Assembly (NCBI RefSeq): GCF_036226605.1
Contig: NZ_CP109000.1
Location: 3,406,501 to 3,470,500 of the forward strand
Direction of reading: 5' to 3'
Source: Streptomyces sp. NBC_00704
GTDB lineage: Bacteria; Actinomycetota; Actinomycetes; Streptomycetales; Streptomycetaceae
DNA: 64,000 nucleotides
Part shown: piece by piece, positions 25,905-37,382 of the stretch
Position numbering within the stretch: position 1 is the first letter of the stretch
Layout of the letters: each line of letters begins with the position of its first letter
Notes under the pieces: generated by a model
The model's database searches: none
Told to the model about the DNA's origin: nothing
The model's input: only the letters and a program-made list of their open reading frames with translations
Program-made: the position numbers and the translations under genes

Positions 25905-26234
25905 GTGCCGACCTACCAGTACCAGTGCACCGAGTGCGGCGAGGGCCTCGAGGCGGTGCAGAAGTTCACCGACGACGCTCTGACCGAGTGCCCGAGCTGT
26001 GATGGCCGCCTCAAGAAGGTGTTCTCCGCGGTCGGCATCGTGTTCAAGGGCTCGGGCTTCTACCGCAACGACAGCCGCGGCTCGTCGTCGAGCAGCTCGC
26101 CGGCGTCGTCGAAGTCGTCGACCACCGACTCCAAGCCGAGCACGACCACGTCGTCGTCCTCTTCGTCGGACTCCTCGGCGGGCTCCAAGTCGTCGAGCAC
26201 CGGCACCTCGGCCGGCAGCAGCTCCGCCGCCTGA
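25905..26234 (+). CDS. FmdB family zinc-ribbon protein
   Basis: The 109-residue protein has an N-terminal FmdB zinc ribbon (PTYQYQCTECG ... CPSCDGRLKKVFSAVGIVFKGSGFYRND) with Cys pairs at 8/11 and 28/31. It ends in a Ser/Thr/Lys-rich, presumably disordered tail of about 50 residues. The ribosome binding site is AGGAGG. The molecular role is not established. The CIRCE-like site directly upstream suggests heat-shock or protein-folding control. Confidence 0.9.
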   Translation: MPTYQYQCTECGEGLEAVQKFTDDALTECPSCDGRLKKVFSAVGIVFKGSGFYRNDSRGSSSSSSPASSKSSTTDSKPSTTTSSSSSSDSSAGSKSSSTGTSAGSSSAA

Positions 26235-26249
26235 CGCCCACCGCGCACG

Positions 26250-26279
26250 GGACCCTGTCGTCGACCGACGACGGGGTCC
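26250..26279 (+). terminator. Hairpin downstream of the FmdB gene
   Basis: A 14 bp stem (GGACCCTGTCGTCG and complement, one G-U) lies 16 bp after the FmdB stop codon. The remaining bases to 26543 contain no recognisable gene. Confidence 0.6.
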
Positions 26280-26543
26280 TCACCGTTCCCGCTGCCGGGC
26301 CGGCCGGGGCGACGGGCCCTGCCCCGTCCGGATCGGCCGCACGGCCGCACCGACGACGGGCAGGTCGGCCGCGTCGTCGTCGACTTCCGACGTCATTCCT
26401 GCGACGGAGCGGCGTGGAAGCCCCCGGCCATCGGGGCGAAGGGCACCGCTGCCACGGCCTCCCGCACCGGCCGCCACCCATGACAAGCCGCACCCCCCGA
26501 CTCGAAGATCATGATCCACAACTGGGGTACTAGGGTGCCGGAC

Positions 26544-27389
26544 ATGGCGAACAAGGCAGCGAACGCAGAGATCGGCGTCATCGGCGGCTCCGGTCTCTAC
26601 TCGTTCCTCGACGACGTGACCGAGATCCAGGTCGACACCCCCTACGGCCCGCCCAGCGACTCCCTCTTCATCGGCGAGACCGCCGGCCGCCGGGTCGCCT
26701 TCCTCCCCCGCCACGGACGCGGGCACCACCTGCCGCCCCACCGCATCAACTACCGGGCCAACCTGTGGGCGCTGCGCTCCGTCGGCGTGCGTCAGGTCCT
26801 CGGCCCGTGCGCCGTGGGCGGGCTGCGCCCCGAATACGGGCCAGGCACGCTGCTCGTGCCCGACCAGCTGGTCGACCGGACGAAGTCGCGGACCGGGACC
26901 TACTTCGACGGCCTGCCCCTCCCCGACGGCACCGTGCCCCGCGTGGTGCACGTGTCGCTGGCCGACCCCTACTGCCCGACCGGACGCGCGGCGGCCCTCG
27001 AGGCGGCACGCGGCCGGCAGTGGGAGCCGGTGGACGGCGGCACCCTCGTCGTGGTCGAGGGACCGAGGTTCTCCACCCGCGCCGAATCCCTGTGGCACCA
27101 GGCGCAGGGCTGGTCGACGGTCGGCATGACGGGCCACCCCGAAACCGCCCTCGCCCGCGAACTGGAGCTCTGCTACACGTCGCTGAACCTGGTCACCGAC
27201 CTGGACGCGGGCGCCGAGAGCGGTGAGGGCGTGTCGCACCAGGAGGTCATGCGCGTCTTCGCCGCCAACGTGGACCGCCTCCGGGAGGTGCTGTTCGACA
27301 CGCTCGCCGCCCTCCCCGCCGGCACCGACCGGAACTGCCTGTGCACGAACGCCCTGGGCGGCCTGAACCCCGGGTTCGAACTGCCGTAG
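26544..27389 (+). CDS. S-methyl-5'-thioadenosine phosphorylase family enzyme
   Basis: The 281-residue PNP/MTAP-family phosphorylase would split methylthioadenosine (or a purine nucleoside) with phosphate. It shows GVIGGSGLYSF, FLPRHGRGHHLPPHRINYRANLWAL, the phosphate/base region VVVEGPRFSTRAES and VGMTGHPETALARELELCY. ATG 26544 starts at MANKAANAEIGVIGG; AGGG lies 10 nt before it, and GTG 26535 is an alternative. In most MTAPs the second base loop reads VGMTxxPEAxLAREL; here it is GHPET. That may alter specificity, and 5'-nucleoside selectivity is not certain. Confidence 0.9.
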   Translation: MANKAANAEIGVIGGSGLYSFLDDVTEIQVDTPYGPPSDSLFIGETAGRRVAFLPRHGRGHHLPPHRINYRANLWALRSVGVRQVLGPCAVGGLRPEYGPGTLLVPDQLVDRTKSRTGTYFDGLPLPDGTVPRVVHVSLADPYCPTGRAAALEAARGRQWEPVDGGTLVVVEGPRFSTRAESLWHQAQGWSTVGMTGHPETALARELELCYTSLNLVTDLDAGAESGEGVSHQEVMRVFAANVDRLREVLFDTLAALPAGTDRNCLCTNALGGLNPGFELP

Positions 27390-27704
27390 GGGGACCGGGG
27401 GTCGGGGGGCATCCAGGGGGATTCGGGGGACTCGTACGTCCTTGTGGTCCGGAGGTCGACCGGTCGACCGGATCCGGGTGCTTTGACCGGAGCGGCCGCC
27501 GGTCTCCCGCTCCCCGTGAGTGACGGAACTCCCCGTTGTCAGTGGCGGAACTCGTCGGTGTGAGTGACGGAACTCCTCGTTCGGGTGGCGGAGTTGTCCA
27601 CAAACCGTGGACCGTCCACCGGCTCCGACGGGCGGCGCGGCCAGGGCTCATCGTGGCTGTGCAAGCCCGTCCGATCCCGTCCCTCCCCGCAGGTGGTGGT
27701 CTCC
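27390..27704. other. Intergenic stretch with 22 bp tandem repeat
   Basis: No gene is seen. Positions 27519-27584 hold three head-to-tail 22 bp units beginning AGTG(A/G)CGGAACTC, followed by a degenerate fourth unit (GTGGCGGAGTTG). They lie 120-190 bp before the SAF/RcpC-like gene. Confidence 0.6.
27519..27596. repeat. 22 bp tandem repeat, about 3.5 units
   Basis: Units start at 27519, 27541 and 27563, with a partial one at 27585. The core AGTGACGGAACTC is conserved while the last 9 bp vary. Such spacing (about two helical turns) suits cooperative protein binding. Confidence 0.65.
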
Positions 27705-28382
27705 GTGTCCATGTCCGCGCTTCCTCCCTCTCCTCCGCGCCCGTCCGTCCCGCACTCCTTCCCGTCCGCGCCGTGTCCGCCCGGCCCGGAGGCGCCCGCG
27801 ACATGCGAGGTGCCCGCCTTCGATCCGGTCCGTGTCGGTCACAGCCGGTACCGGCTCGGCCGGCTGGTCCGGAGCCGCAGGCGCGCCCTCGCGATCGGAC
27901 TGGCCGTCACCGCCGCCGCGCTCGTGGCCGCGACTCCACGGGACGGCGACCCGGCCCGCGGACACCCGGACGGTGACGCGCACGGAAACTCACCATCCGG
28001 CGCGCGATCGTCCGCGCACGCCCCCGCGTCCCCCACCCGTACCGCCGGGAAGGTGACGGCCCCGGTGCGCATCGCCGACGCGGCCACCGTCCGGCTGCTG
28101 CGCCCCGGTGACCGGGTCGACGTCATCGCGGTCGAGCAGCCGACGGCCGTCGCGGCGGGCGGCGGCACGGGCGGCGAGGCACGCGTCGTCGCGCGCGGGG
28201 CGCTCGTCACCAAGGTGCCCGAGCCGCTGGACGCCCCTGACTCGGCCCCCGCCACCACCTTCGGCGGAAGCGGGGGCAGCGGCGGCAGCGGCGCCTTGGT
28301 CGTCCTGTCGGTGCCCCGTCCGACCGCCGCGCGCCTTGCGGGTGCGAGCGCGACGGCACGGCTGGCGGTGACGGTGTGGTGA
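27705..28382 (+). CDS. Membrane-anchored protein with RcpC/CpaB-like (SAF) C-terminal region
   Basis: The protein is about 225 residues: a Pro-rich N-terminus, a basic stretch, one membrane helix (RALAIGLAVTAAALVAA, about residues 63-79), an extracytoplasmic Pro/Ser/Ala linker and a C-terminal domain with VRLLRPGDRVDVIAVEQP and ALVVLSVPRPTAARLAGA. This pattern is seen in Flp pilus assembly protein RcpC/CpaB. A full pilus cluster is not present here, so the role is unclear. GTG 27705 follows AGGTGG at 8 nt; ATG 27711 is an alternative. Confidence 0.7.
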   Translation: MSMSALPPSPPRPSVPHSFPSAPCPPGPEAPATCEVPAFDPVRVGHSRYRLGRLVRSRRRALAIGLAVTAAALVAATPRDGDPARGHPDGDAHGNSPSGARSSAHAPASPTRTAGKVTAPVRIADAATVRLLRPGDRVDVIAVEQPTAVAAGGGTGGEARVVARGALVTKVPEPLDAPDSAPATTFGGSGGSGGSGALVVLSVPRPTAARLAGASATARLAVTVW

Positions 28383-28490
28383 GGTCAAGTCGCTCGTTCG
28401 AGCGACCGCGGTGGACACGCCCGTCCGGCCTTGACGTAGGTTGCGGAGCTGTTTGTTCCACAACCTGTACATGCGAGGAGTGTCCCCCAG

Positions 28491-28958
28491 GTGAGCGAGA
28501 AGAAGGCAAGCGTCCTGCAGGGCTTCAAGGCCTTCCTGATGCGTGGGAACGTCGTCGATCTGGCTGTCGCGGTGGTGATCGGCGCGGCCTTCACCAACAT
28601 CGTCAACGCGGTGGTGAAGGGGATCATCAACCCGGTCATCGGCACGATCGGCACCCAGAACCTGGACAGCTACAGCTCCTGCATCAAGGGCAAGTGCAGC
28701 GGCACCGGCGCCGACGCGACGGGCGTGCAGATCCTGTGGGGCTCCGTGCTCGGCGCGACCCTCACGTTCCTGATCACGGCGGCCGTCGTCTACTTCCTGA
28801 TGGTGCTGCCCATGTCGAAGTACCTGGCCCTGGTCGAGGCCCGCAGAAAGGCCAAGGAGGGCACGCAGGAGGTCATGGACGTGACCGAGCTGGAGGTCCT
28901 CAAGGAGATCCGCGACGAGCTGGTCGCCCAGCGCGGCTCGGGCGACCACCGGCGGTAG
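28491..28958 (+). CDS. mscL: Large-conductance mechanosensitive channel MscL
   Basis: The 155-residue protein has the MscL start GFKAFLMRGNVVDLAVAVVIGAAFTNIVNAVV (TM1 pore helix), a loop with a Cys pair (SSCIKGKC), TM2 (LGATLTFLITAAVVYFLMVLP) and a charged C-terminal helical bundle. It opens during hypoosmotic shock. It starts at GTG 28491 behind GAGGAG. The periplasmic loop with two cysteines is longer than in E. coli MscL, as in other Streptomyces. Confidence 0.95.
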   Translation: MSEKKASVLQGFKAFLMRGNVVDLAVAVVIGAAFTNIVNAVVKGIINPVIGTIGTQNLDSYSSCIKGKCSGTGADATGVQILWGSVLGATLTFLITAAVVYFLMVLPMSKYLALVEARRKAKEGTQEVMDVTELEVLKEIRDELVAQRGSGDHRR

Positions 28959-28995
28959 GCACACGGCGGGTCGGAGACGGGGGCCCGCTCCGGCT

Positions 28996-29178
28996 TCAGA
29001 TGTGGTGGGGCGGCTTCTCGTCGAGGAAGCGCTTGAGGTCGGCCGCGCTGTCGCCGCCGGCCGACGGCCGCTCGCCCCACCCTCGGTCGGTGTCGTCCGA
29101 CGACTGGCGGTCCAGCGGGTCGTCGAAGATCAGCGCGGCCTTCGGGTCACGCGGCTCGGGGGCGGCTGGGGTGCTCAT
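28996..29178 (-). CDS. Small acidic/basic protein of unknown function (60 aa)
   Basis: The 60-residue protein starts MSTPAAPEPRDPKAALIFDD and ends LKRFLDEKPPHHI. It is hydrophilic with no membrane segment or known domain. The frame is open far upstream, but ATG 29178 is the first start giving a non-shadow composition, and it lies 98 bp from the divergent LtrA start. The ribosome binding site is weak. A conserved small Streptomyces protein is likely but not proven. Confidence 0.55.
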   Translation of the reverse strand: MSTPAAPEPRDPKAALIFDDPLDRQSSDDTDRGWGERPSAGGDSAADLKRFLDEKPPHHI

Positions 29179-29276
29179 GCGTCCAGGGTACGGCCCGGCC
29201 CGCCGGCCCGTTCCGGGCCCGTGCGAGGACCGCACCGCACGAGAATTTCCGCCGGTTGTCTGCTGTGCTGGGACCC

Positions 29277-30575
29277 ATGACGTCCAGCACGCCCCCACCG
29301 GCCCAGCCCTCCGGCCGTCCCTCGCCGCCGACCGCGCCCGCGCGCGGACACCCGCTGCGGAAGCTGACCGCGCGCGGCCGGGGCGAGGCGCACCGGGTCG
29401 CCTCACCGCTCGAACTCTTCTTCGACCTGTGCTTCGTCGTGGCCATCGCCCAGGCGGGCGTCCAGCTGGTGCACGCGGTGGCGGAGTCCCACGCGGGCGA
29501 GGGAATCCTCAACTACGCGATGGTCTTCTTCGCCATCTGGTGGGCCTGGATGAACTTCACCTGGTTCGCCTCGGCGTACGACAACGACGACGCCCTCTAC
29601 CGGGTGGTCACGCTGGTCCAGATCGCCGGAGTCCTGGTGCTCGCCGCCGGGGTGTCACGGGCCTTCGAGGACCACGAGTTCCTGGCCGTCTGGCTGGGCT
29701 ACGCCGTGATGCGGGTCGCGATGTCCTCGCAGTGGCTGCGCGTGGCGCTGTCCACCGAGGGCGCGGAGCGCAGGACGGCCCTGCGCTACGCCGGTGGCGT
29801 CCTGTTCTGCCAGATCGGCTGGCTGGGGCTGCTGATCCTGCCCGAGGGCGGCCGGGCCTGGCTGTTCCTGGTGATGGTGCCGCTGGAGATGTGCGTGCCG
29901 CTGCTCGCGGAGCGGGGCCACCCGACGTCCTGGCACCCGCACCACATCGCGGAACGCTACGGGCTGTTCACGATCATCGTGCTGGGCGAGACGATCGCGG
30001 CGGCCACGGTCGCGGTGAAGACCGGCATCGACGAGAACGACGCGCTGGGCGAATTGCTGCCGATCGCGGTCGGCGGTCTGCTGATCGTCTTCGCCGCCTG
30101 GTGGATCTACTTCGTGGTCCCCATCCACGGGCACCTGCGCTCCAGCAGGCAGGCGTTCCTGTGGGGCTACGGGCACTACGCCGTCTTCGCGTCGGCGGCG
30201 GCGATCGGCGCGGGCCTGGAGGTGGCGGTCGAGCAGACCGTCGGGGAGGCCCACCTGTCCACGCTCGCCGCGTCGGCGGCCGTCACCCTGCCGACGGCGC
30301 TGTACCTGCTGACCGTCTGGGCGCTGCACTCACGCCACTTCAAGGTGGGCCTGGCCCAGCAGTCGGTACTGCCCGTCACCGCGCTGCTGGTGATCTGCTG
30401 CACGTTCGCGGGCGAGTGGGCGGTCCTGGCGGCAGGTCTGGTGTCGGCGCTGGCGGTGGCCACCGGTGCGACCCTCACGGCCCGCATGCTCGGGCGGGCC
30501 GCACGGGACGAGGACGCGTCGGACTCGCGGGGCCCGGACGAGGACTCGCCGGAGGGTTCGCCTTCCGCGGTGTGA
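29277..30575 (+). CDS. Low temperature requirement protein A (LtrA) family
   Basis: The 432-residue membrane protein has the LtrA signature VASPLELFFDLCFVVAIAQ near residue 50 and about 11 hydrophobic helices, including HHIAERYGLFTIIVLGETIAA. The biochemical role of the family is unknown. ATG 29277 is preferred over ATG 29256. The C-terminus is an acidic Ser/Asp/Glu tail. Confidence 0.9.
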   Translation: MTSSTPPPAQPSGRPSPPTAPARGHPLRKLTARGRGEAHRVASPLELFFDLCFVVAIAQAGVQLVHAVAESHAGEGILNYAMVFFAIWWAWMNFTWFASAYDNDDALYRVVTLVQIAGVLVLAAGVSRAFEDHEFLAVWLGYAVMRVAMSSQWLRVALSTEGAERRTALRYAGGVLFCQIGWLGLLILPEGGRAWLFLVMVPLEMCVPLLAERGHPTSWHPHHIAERYGLFTIIVLGETIAAATVAVKTGIDENDALGELLPIAVGGLLIVFAAWWIYFVVPIHGHLRSSRQAFLWGYGHYAVFASAAAIGAGLEVAVEQTVGEAHLSTLAASAAVTLPTALYLLTVWALHSRHFKVGLAQQSVLPVTALLVICCTFAGEWAVLAAGLVSALAVATGATLTARMLGRAARDEDASDSRGPDEDSPEGSPSAV

Positions 30576-30628
30576 CGCGAGCGGACCGCGGCCTCGCGCG
30601 CGGTGCGGGCTGGGCGAGACTGGCTGCC

Positions 30629-31657
30629 ATGACAGTTGACGCTCTGACGGACGTCGCCGGCGTGCGGGTGGGCCACGCGACGCGGACCGGCGACGGGTGG
30701 CTCACCGGCGTCACGGTCGTCCTCGCGCCCGAGGGCGGCGCCGTGGCCGCGGTGGACGTGCGCGGCGGCGGCCCCGGCACCAAGGAGACCGACGCCCTCG
30801 ATCCGCGCAACCTCGTGCAGAAGGTCGAGGCGATCGTGCTCACGGGCGGCAGCGCGTACGGGCTCGACGCCGCGTCCGGGGTGATGGCCTGGCTGGAGGA
30901 ACGGGGCCGTGGGGTCCGCGTCGGCCCGGATCCGGCGCATGTCGTGCCGGTGGTGCCGGCCGCCTGCGTCTTCGACCTGGGGCGCGGCGGCGACTTCCGG
31001 GCCCGTCCGGACGCGGCCACGGGTCTGGCGGCCGTGACGTCGGCCGCGGCGAGCGAGCCCGGGGCGCGGGTGGCCCAGGGGTGCGTAGGCGCCGGGACCG
31101 GCGCGGTGGTGGGGCCGCTGAAGGGCGGTGTGGGCACGGCCGCCGTCGTCCTCGAGTCGGGGATCACCGTGGCCGCGCTGGTGGTGGCGAACGCCGTCGG
31201 ATCGGTGCTGGACCCGGAAACGGGCGCGTTGTACGGGGAGTTGTTCCAGGGCCGCGTGACGTGTCCGCAGGCGCGGGTGCACGAGGCCGCGCGCCGCCGC
31301 CTCGCCGAGAGCGCGGCGAGGAACGCGCCGCCGCCGCTGAACACCACGCTCGCGGTGGTCGCCACCGACGCCGACCTGTCCAAGGCACAGGCGCAGAAAC
31401 TGGCGGGCACCGCTCACGACGGGATCGCGCGCGCCGTACGTCCGGTGCACCTGCTCAATGACGGCGACACCGTGTTCGCGCTGGCGACGGGCGCCCGACG
31501 GCTCGCCCCCGGCAACCCGCTCGCGCTGAACGACGTCCTCGCGGCGGGCGCGGACACGGTGACCCGCGCGATCGTCGCAGCCGTACGCGCGGCCGCGCCC
31601 GTCGACGGCCCGGGCGGCGCCTGGCCGTCCTACGAGGAGCTGTACGGCGCCCGGTGA
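30629..31657 (+). CDS. P1 family peptidase (DmpA/S58 type)
   Basis: The 342-residue protein has the fold of DmpA/P1 aminopeptidases, which self-cleave to alpha and beta chains. Typical segments are LTDVAGVRVGHAT at the start, VVDVRGG-like AVDVRGGGPGTKETDAL, LTGGSAYGLDAASGVM, and GAGTGAVVGPLKGGVGTA. The putative nucleophile region is LNTTLAVVATDADLSKAQAQKLA. ATG 30629 gives the usual family length. It lies 53 bp after ltrA and may be cotranscribed with it. Confidence 0.9.
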   Translation: MTVDALTDVAGVRVGHATRTGDGWLTGVTVVLAPEGGAVAAVDVRGGGPGTKETDALDPRNLVQKVEAIVLTGGSAYGLDAASGVMAWLEERGRGVRVGPDPAHVVPVVPAACVFDLGRGGDFRARPDAATGLAAVTSAAASEPGARVAQGCVGAGTGAVVGPLKGGVGTAAVVLESGITVAALVVANAVGSVLDPETGALYGELFQGRVTCPQARVHEAARRRLAESAARNAPPPLNTTLAVVATDADLSKAQAQKLAGTAHDGIARAVRPVHLLNDGDTVFALATGARRLAPGNPLALNDVLAAGADTVTRAIVAAVRAAAPVDGPGGAWPSYEELYGAR

Positions 31658-31852
31658 CACCGGGACCCGGACCGGCCCGTCCCCGCTGCTCCTGGGGCTG
31701 AGGGCTGCCGGCAGGGGGCGGGCGGGCATTGTCCCGGTTCTGTCACGCGCTCGTGCCAAGGCCGCCCGCGCCGCAACCCCGTCGGTCGGCGTGCCCCTCC
31801 TCCTGCACGTACGGAAGCGGATCACCCACCTCTCAAGGAACCGGAGCAGCCC

Positions 31853-33100
31853 GTGACGACGGCGGACAAGGCGAACAAGGCGAACAGGGCAGTGCGGCGC
31901 GCAGCGGGAGCCTGTGCCGTCCTGGTGGTCGGCGCCCTGACCCTGACCGCCTGCGGGGGCAGCGCGAGCGCCGAGGGCGGCGACGCCAAGGGGGGCAAGA
32001 GCGCGGGCAACGGCGTGAAGACGTCCACCGCCAAGATCGTCATCTCGGCGAAGGACGGCTCCACGGGCGCGTCCATCAACCAGACCGGCGTGAAGGTGAG
32101 CGGCGGCCGGCTCACCGACGTGAAGATGACCGTGGCCGGGGCGGGCGAGGCCGTCGAGGGCGCCCTCTCGGCCGACGGCGGCAGCTGGAAGCCGAAGAAG
32201 CAGCTGGAGCGGGGCACGAAGTACCAGATATCGGCGACCGCAAAGGACGCCGACGGCAAGACCGCGGCGGCCAACGCCATCTTCACCACGGTCTCCTCCG
32301 CGAACAGCTTCATCGGCACGTACACCCCGGACAACGGGACCACGGTCGGCGTCGGCATGCCGGTGTCGTTCACCTTCGACAAGGCCATCGCCGACAAGAA
32401 GGCCGTGCAGTCGCACATCACGGTCACCTCCAGCAGCGGCCAGCAGGTGGTCGGCCACTGGTTCGGCGCGCAGCGGCTCGATTTCCGCCCCCAGGAGTAC
32501 TGGAAGGCCGGCTCCAAGGTCACGATGAAGATCGACCTGGACGGCGTCGAGGGCGCGAACGGCGTCTACGGGGTGCAGAAGAAGACGGTCGATTTCACCG
32601 TCGGACGCTCACAGGTCTCCACGGTCGACGCGAACACGCAGACCATGACGGTCGTGCGGGACGGACAGACCCTGAAGACGACCCCGATCTCCACGGGCGA
32701 CCCCGAGCACACCACGTACAACGGCCAGATGGTGATCTCCGAGAAGTTCACGCAGACGCGAATGAACAGCCGGACGGTCAACCTGGGCGCCGAGTACGAC
32801 ATCCCGGACGTGCCGCACGCGATGCGCCTGACCACGTCCGGCACCTTCCTGCACGGCAACTACTGGTACAACAAGGGCAACCCGCCCTTCGGGCGCACCG
32901 GCACCAGCCACGGCTGCGTCGGACTCGCCGACGTCCGGGGCGCACAGGGCGACACCCCCGCCAAGTGGTTCTACGACAACTCGCTGGTAGGCGACGTGGT
33001 GATCGTCAAGAACTCCCCCGACAAGACGGTGGCCCCCGACAACGGGCTGAACGGCTGGAACATGTCCTGGGCGGAGTGGACCGCGGGAAGCGGCGCGTGA
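31853..33100 (+). CDS. Lipoprotein L,D-transpeptidase
   Basis: This 415-residue lipoprotein has a signal peptide with lipobox LTAC (lipidated Cys at about residue 34), two Ig-like domains (about 55-150 and 155-250) and a C-terminal YkuD domain. The catalytic motif reads SHGCVGL, with His353 and Cys355. It cross-links peptidoglycan stem peptides 3-3 outside the membrane. GTG 31853 follows AAGGAACCGGAG. It probably has its own promoter. Confidence 0.94.
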   Translation: MTTADKANKANRAVRRAAGACAVLVVGALTLTACGGSASAEGGDAKGGKSAGNGVKTSTAKIVISAKDGSTGASINQTGVKVSGGRLTDVKMTVAGAGEAVEGALSADGGSWKPKKQLERGTKYQISATAKDADGKTAAANAIFTTVSSANSFIGTYTPDNGTTVGVGMPVSFTFDKAIADKKAVQSHITVTSSSGQQVVGHWFGAQRLDFRPQEYWKAGSKVTMKIDLDGVEGANGVYGVQKKTVDFTVGRSQVSTVDANTQTMTVVRDGQTLKTTPISTGDPEHTTYNGQMVISEKFTQTRMNSRTVNLGAEYDIPDVPHAMRLTTSGTFLHGNYWYNKGNPPFGRTGTSHGCVGLADVRGAQGDTPAKWFYDNSLVGDVVIVKNSPDKTVAPDNGLNGWNMSWAEWTAGSGA

Positions 33101-33236
33101 CCGCCACCGCGAGCACCCCGTTCACCACGGGCACCGGGAGCGTCGCAAGCAACGCGAGCGCCCCGCGAACCGGGCGCACCAGGAGCGTCACGACCACGCG
33201 AAGTGCCGTCTGACCGGCGCTTTCTGAGCACACGTC

Positions 33237-33265
33237 GGGCCGCGCGGGAACCATCCGCGCGGCCC
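33237..33265 (+). terminator. Intrinsic terminator after L,D-transpeptidase gene
   Basis: An 11 bp stem (GGGCCGCGCGG and complement) with a 7 nt loop is followed by CGGCGTTTTCT. The 130 bp between gene end and hairpin contain a short open frame of low-complexity Thr/Ser that is not considered a gene. Confidence 0.7.
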
Positions 33266-33371
33266 CGGCGTTTTCTCCGACGTACGTTTTCTCGGTTCCC
33301 GGACACGATGTCCGACCGAGGGGCTACGGTATGCACCCACAAGGTGACATGCAGCAACGCCGGGAGAAACC

Positions 33372-34115
33372 TTGAGCGTTCCGTACGAGACGACAGCGTA
33401 CGAACCAGCCGAGTCGCCCGAGTCTCCGGAGGAGCATCTCGCGCGACTGCTCGGTCGCGCCCTGAACTCGTTCGAGCTGCCCGACGAGGCCCTGCGGCGG
33501 CTCGACTGCGCGCTGGCCCACGACAGCTCCCTGCACTCCGCCCACCACAGCGCCGGCCTGCACCGGGAAACCTACCGGCACACCTGGCTGCTGGCCGACG
33601 GCTGCGCGCTTACGCTGTGGGAACTCGTGCACAACACCGCACCCGGCAGCGAACCCCAGCACGAGGTGTACGCGGACGAGGAGGAGCTGCGCGCCGCCAC
33701 CGCCCGGCTGCCGCTGCCGTCCGAGGCGCCGGACTTCGAACTGCCGGTGCTGGTCCAGCTCGCACCGGTCCCGGCGCCCCGCCATGTGTACGAGCCGGAC
33801 GACTCGGCGGACCACGCGCGCCGCCTGCTGCGCCGCGCCGAGAACCCCGACCGGCCCGACGCGGAAACGACGGCACTGCTGAGGTCGGCGTTCGCGCACC
33901 AGATCACGCAGGCCTTCGGGCGCCCGTGCCGGGCCGGCCGCATCGGCCTGGGCTACTCGCTGTACGAGCACGCGTTCCTGCTGCGCGACGGCCGGGAGAT
34001 CTCCCTGTGGGAGGTCGAGCACACGGCGACGCCCGACGGGCGGCACATGTGCGAGGTGTACGCGTCCGAGACCGCGGCCCGCGAAGCCATGGAACGCCGG
34101 GCGGCACAGGCGTAG
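33372..34115 (+). CDS. DUF6227-like protein
   Basis: The 247-residue soluble protein contains two copies of a module: residues about 55-105 (HRETYRHTWLLADGCALTLWELVH ... HEVYADEEELRAA) and about 185-240 (YSLYEHAFLLRDGREISLWEVEHT ... CEVYASETAAREA). It resembles a Streptomyces-restricted family without known function. The start is TTG 33372 behind GGGAG. The internal duplication suggests symmetrical ligand or partner binding. Confidence 0.75.
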   Translation: MSVPYETTAYEPAESPESPEEHLARLLGRALNSFELPDEALRRLDCALAHDSSLHSAHHSAGLHRETYRHTWLLADGCALTLWELVHNTAPGSEPQHEVYADEEELRAATARLPLPSEAPDFELPVLVQLAPVPAPRHVYEPDDSADHARRLLRRAENPDRPDAETTALLRSAFAHQITQAFGRPCRAGRIGLGYSLYEHAFLLRDGREISLWEVEHTATPDGRHMCEVYASETAAREAMERRAAQA

Positions 34116-34335
34116 GTCCCTTCCGGACTCCGCTGCCTCGCCCTGGCCCACGCCTCCCCCGGCTCCGTCACTCCCCGGCTCCACTGACTTCCCGTGACTT
34201 CCCGTGGCTTCCCGCCGCACGTCCACGGGGCCCGCGCCGCACGTCCACCGCCGTTCGCCGCCGTCGCCGCCGTTCGCCGCACGTCTGCTTCGCCTCCGCT
34301 CGGCTCCGTCGCACGTCAGGTGCGTCGGCGTCGGG

Positions 34336-34638
34336 TCAGCGGTCGCCGCTGAGGCGGCGCACCAGGCCCGCGAAAGCGTCCTTCTCCGCCGTCGTCAGCT
34401 CGACGCTCTCCCGGTGGGGACTGGTCGCCTGTTGCTGGCGCGGGAGGGCGGGCAGCACGGGCAGTGCCGGGATGGCGGGGAGCGCGGGCCGGACGGGGAA
34501 GGAGCGGAACGCCGCGTGAGCCTCGGCGCGTGCGCGCATCCGCCGCAGGACCCGGGTCAGGACGAGAAGCCAGGCGACGGACGCCACGGCGAGAACGGTC
34601 AGCGCCGTCAGCTGGGCGGGCGTGAGATGCACGGGCAT
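34336..34638 (-). CDS. Small single-pass membrane protein (100 aa)
   Basis: The 100-residue protein has one clear N-terminal transmembrane helix (LTALTVLAVASVAWLLVLTRVL, residues 10-31), a basic stop-transfer RRMRAR, a Pro/Ala linker and a charged C-terminus (ELTTAEKDAFAGLVRRLSGDR). No domain was recognised. ATG 34638 is the likely start. It stands between the DUF6227-like gene and fruA. Confidence 0.65.
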   Translation of the reverse strand: MPVHLTPAQLTALTVLAVASVAWLLVLTRVLRRMRARAEAHAAFRSFPVRPALPAIPALPVLPALPRQQQATSPHRESVELTTAEKDAFAGLVRRLSGDR

Positions 34639-34837
34639 ACCGCCCAGTACACACCAAGGTCCGGGATTTCGGCCCCGGACCGTGACGTATCTCGCAGGCC
34701 ACGCAGAACGGTTAGATCGACCAGAACGACCGGAGCGGTTAGACCGAGCACACCGGCCGGATCGGCCGGATCGGCCGAAACCCTCGACGGTGGGGAGAGA
34801 GCCGACGGCCCCCGCCGCACGACGGGGCAGCGGCGCG

Positions 34838-37135
<2,298 letters not shown>

Positions 37136-37382
37136 CGCGGGCTCCTTCGCACGCGTATCGCCCGGGGCGTGGGGTGCTGGGCGGGGGTGGGGGCGGGGAG
37201 GGTGGAGGCGGGGCCGGGGCAGCCCCGCCTCCGTGGGGTCACAGGCGGGTTCGGGTCCTGTTCCCCCGGGTCGGCAGGGCGGCTCAGGGTGCCCTGCCGG
37301 CCGTAGCGGGCGGCGGGCGCGGGGACGCCTCGCCGCTGTCGGACGCACGGCCCGCCGGGCGGCGCGGGCGGTGCGGAGGTCG

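Noticed and set aside
33099..33213. Short Thr/Ser/Ala open frame after the L,D-transpeptidase gene (GTG overlapping its stop)
   Set aside because: Low-complexity, no ribosome binding site and only 38 codons before the terminator; probably untranslated.
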